NCBI GenBank assembly: GCA_046545815.1
Contig: JBKGZA010000002.1
Span: forward strand, 1-62,881
Direction: 5' to 3'
Source of the DNA: JAGXLC01 sp046545815
GTDB lineage: Bacteria; Bacteroidota; Bacteroidia; Bacteroidales; UBA12077
Length of the DNA stretch: 62,881 nucleotides
Made by a program: the position numbers and the translations under genes. Positions 61,529 to 62,881 of this stretch are shown piece by piece. How positions within the stretch are numbered: position 1 is the stretch's first letter; each line of letters opens with the position of its first letter. The notes beneath the pieces are model-generated. The model saw only the letters and a list, made by a program, of their open reading frames with translations, made no database searches and had not been told where the DNA came from.

Positions 61529-62269
61529 ATGCTGAACAAACAAAATATGGTTACCGGACAGACCAAAATGGCAAATGTAATCCACATGAATTACCTCCTT
61601 CTGCCAGTAATCAATCGGTTCGACATCAAACTGGGATTTGGTGATAAAACGGTTGAGCAGGTTTGCCGCGAATACGAAATCAACCTGTCTTTCTTTCTTG
61701 ACATCATCAACACCTACCATGATCCCGAATATTTTCCCATGGATAAAATGAGAACCTACCCTACATACTTAATTGTAGATTATCTTTTGAAGTCGCATGA
61801 ATATTATAAAAATAAGATGCTTCCCGAAACAGAAAACATGATTGATGATCTGGTTAATTCATGCAGCAATAACTGTGAAAATTTAAAACTAATAGAGGAT
61901 TTCTACAAACAGTACAAGACAGAGCTTGAAAACCATCTGATAAGTGAAGAGGAAAAATTCTTTCCCTATTTTAAGGCACTGATCGATAAAAAAGAAAAGG
62001 AAAAAAATCTTGAAGCCATAAGAAAAAAATACAATTTCTCTTATCAGGCACATTCCCTGGAACACGACAGCGTGATAACCAAATTGCGGGATTTAAAAAA
62101 CATTCTTATCAAATATCTGCCTCCGAATTACGATCATACCAAATGCAACAACCTCTTATACTGGCTGTTTGTTTTTGAAGATGATCTCAGGGATCACGAA
62201 AGGCTGGAAGACGTAATACTTCTGCCAGCTCTTGAAGAGATTGAAGAACAATACCGACAAAATCAATAG
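61529..62269 (+). CDS. hemerythrin-like di-iron protein, YtfE/RIC-related
   Basis: A 246-residue cytoplasmic protein. Residues ~25-75 resemble the ScdA_N/DUF542 domain of iron-sulfur repair proteins (LGFGDKTVEQVCREYEI, with one cysteine). Residues ~85-240 form a hemerythrin four-helix bundle with His/Glu pairs in KSHEYYKNKMLPE, NHLISEEEKFF, QAHSLEHD and RDHERLEDVILLP. Related proteins repair Fe-S clusters or sense oxygen and nitric oxide. It is 5 bp upstream of a LuxR-type regulator and probably co-transcribed with it. Confidence 0.83.
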   Translation: MLNKQNMVTGQTKMANVIHMNYLLLPVINRFDIKLGFGDKTVEQVCREYEINLSFFLDIINTYHDPEYFPMDKMRTYPTYLIVDYLLKSHEYYKNKMLPETENMIDDLVNSCSNNCENLKLIEDFYKQYKTELENHLISEEEKFFPYFKALIDKKEKEKNLEAIRKKYNFSYQAHSLEHDSVITKLRDLKNILIKYLPPNYDHTKCNNLLYWLFVFEDDLRDHERLEDVILLPALEEIEEQYRQNQ

Positions 62270-62274
62270 ACCCC

Positions 62275-62856
62275 ATGCCCCTTTCCGTAATCATATCCGA
62301 ACCTTCTTACCTCATAAAAAGAGGCATTTCAGCATTAATCGGTGATATGCTTTCTGCCGAAATCATCTTCATAAATGATGGCCAGGAACTCAACCACCAC
62401 CTCGACACGAATGAGATAACCGCCGTGTTCATTAATGAGCAAATATTAAAGGAAATGCAGGATTCCGCCCTGTTTTTCCAACTGAAGGAAGAAACCCGTT
62501 ATATTGCCCTCTCAGACAATCCGGGTAATTTAGCAGAAAAAAGAAAATTCGATGCCGTGCTGAACAGAAATGCCCAAAAAGACGACATTGTACCGGTGAT
62601 TGAAAAATTGTTGCAATTCGGATACGGTGAAGGAAGTGAGACAGACCCCCTACTCAGCACAAGGGAAAAGGAAGTATTAAAACAGGTAGCCATGGGATAC
62701 ACCAATCAGGAAATTGCTGACAAGCTCCATATCAGCAAACATACTGTTATCTCCCACCGAAAAAACCTTACCTCCAAACTGGGGATCAAAACTGTCAGCG
62801 GACTTACGGTTTATGCAATATTGAACAACCTGATCCCTAAAGATCAAATCCAATAA
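62275..62856 (+). CDS. LuxR-family DNA-binding regulator with a degenerate receiver domain
   Basis: A 193-residue protein. The C-terminal LuxR/FixJ helix-turn-helix is clear: LSTREKEVLKQVAMGYTNQEIADKLHISKHTVISHRKNL. The N-terminal 115 residues have receiver-like spacing, but the acidic pair at the end of strand 1 is S8-E9 and the phospho-acceptor position after strand 3 is N54 (VFINEQ) instead of Asp, so phosphorylation is unlikely. With the hemerythrin-like partner it may respond to redox or nitric oxide. No kinase is visible before the window ends. Confidence 0.86.
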   Translation: MPLSVIISEPSYLIKRGISALIGDMLSAEIIFINDGQELNHHLDTNEITAVFINEQILKEMQDSALFFQLKEETRYIALSDNPGNLAEKRKFDAVLNRNAQKDDIVPVIEKLLQFGYGEGSETDPLLSTREKEVLKQVAMGYTNQEIADKLHISKHTVISHRKNLTSKLGIKTVSGLTVYAILNNLIPKDQIQ

Positions 62857-62881
62857 AGCAAGGAAAATGCTTCTTTCGGTT

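Overview
The window is a chromosomal stretch of a member of the Bacteroidota, most likely a marine or gut-type Bacteroidia such as the Marinilabiliales/Prolixibacteraceae (inference). The reasons are a T9SS/gliding C-terminal sorting domain, lipoproteins with loose lipoboxes, glycoside hydrolases of families 29, 36-like and 78, a DUF5916 outer-membrane protein, almost no Shine-Dalgarno sequences, and promoter-like TAnnTTTG boxes. No rRNA, tRNA, CRISPR array, intact transposase or phage gene was recognised.

Layout. 1-4.7 kb: small membrane protein, DksA-like zinc finger protein, then era-der-aroA on the minus strand. 4.8-10.3 kb: a light-response block with an ECF sigma factor, a CarH/LitR-type B12-dependent MerR regulator, divergent photolyase and an epimerase, then dinB facing them. 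10.5-14.9 kb: arginine operon argB-argD-argC-argJ. 15.2-17.0 kb: two dehydrogenases. 17.1-17.5 kb: an intergenic array of 17 units with a 21-bp period. 17.9-22.6 kb: DUF5916 protein, GH29 fucosidase and a truncated peptidase. 22.9-30.1 kb: branched-chain amino acid genes ilvD-ilvB-ilvN-ilvC plus a LeuA/CimA-family synthase, with a clear leader-peptide attenuator before ilvD. 30.1-31.2 kb: a decayed region with an ABC-permease pseudogene and three back-to-back inverted repeats. 31.2-34.4 kb: an endonuclease Q-UvrD helicase fusion. 34.7-35.6 kb: a small uncharacterised protein followed by a second, different 21-bp-period array. 35.8-41 kb: B12/metal-receptor-like protein, coaD, a thioredoxin-fold protein, NUDIX, pyrE, SRPBCC and birA. 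41.3-45.6 kb: rsfS-ftsH-cdsA-psd. 45.6-51.1 kb: lipoprotein, EamA transporter, small T9SS cargo and a UPF0182 protein. 51.3-55.8 kb: xylose operon xylB-xylA-transporter. 56.1-61.2 kb: GH36-like and GH78 lipoproteins. 61.5-62.9 kb: hemerythrin-like protein and LuxR-type regulator.

Most of the window is housekeeping and biosynthesis. The parts most worth a second look are the two helically phased 21-bp arrays (one directly behind a 162-aa orphan protein), the EndoQ-UvrD fusion, the CarH/sigma/photolyase module with a shared TGTTTAAACA motif, the ilv attenuator, and a GH36-like enzyme whose expected catalytic aspartate is a glycine. All family assignments come from reading motifs; no database search was run.
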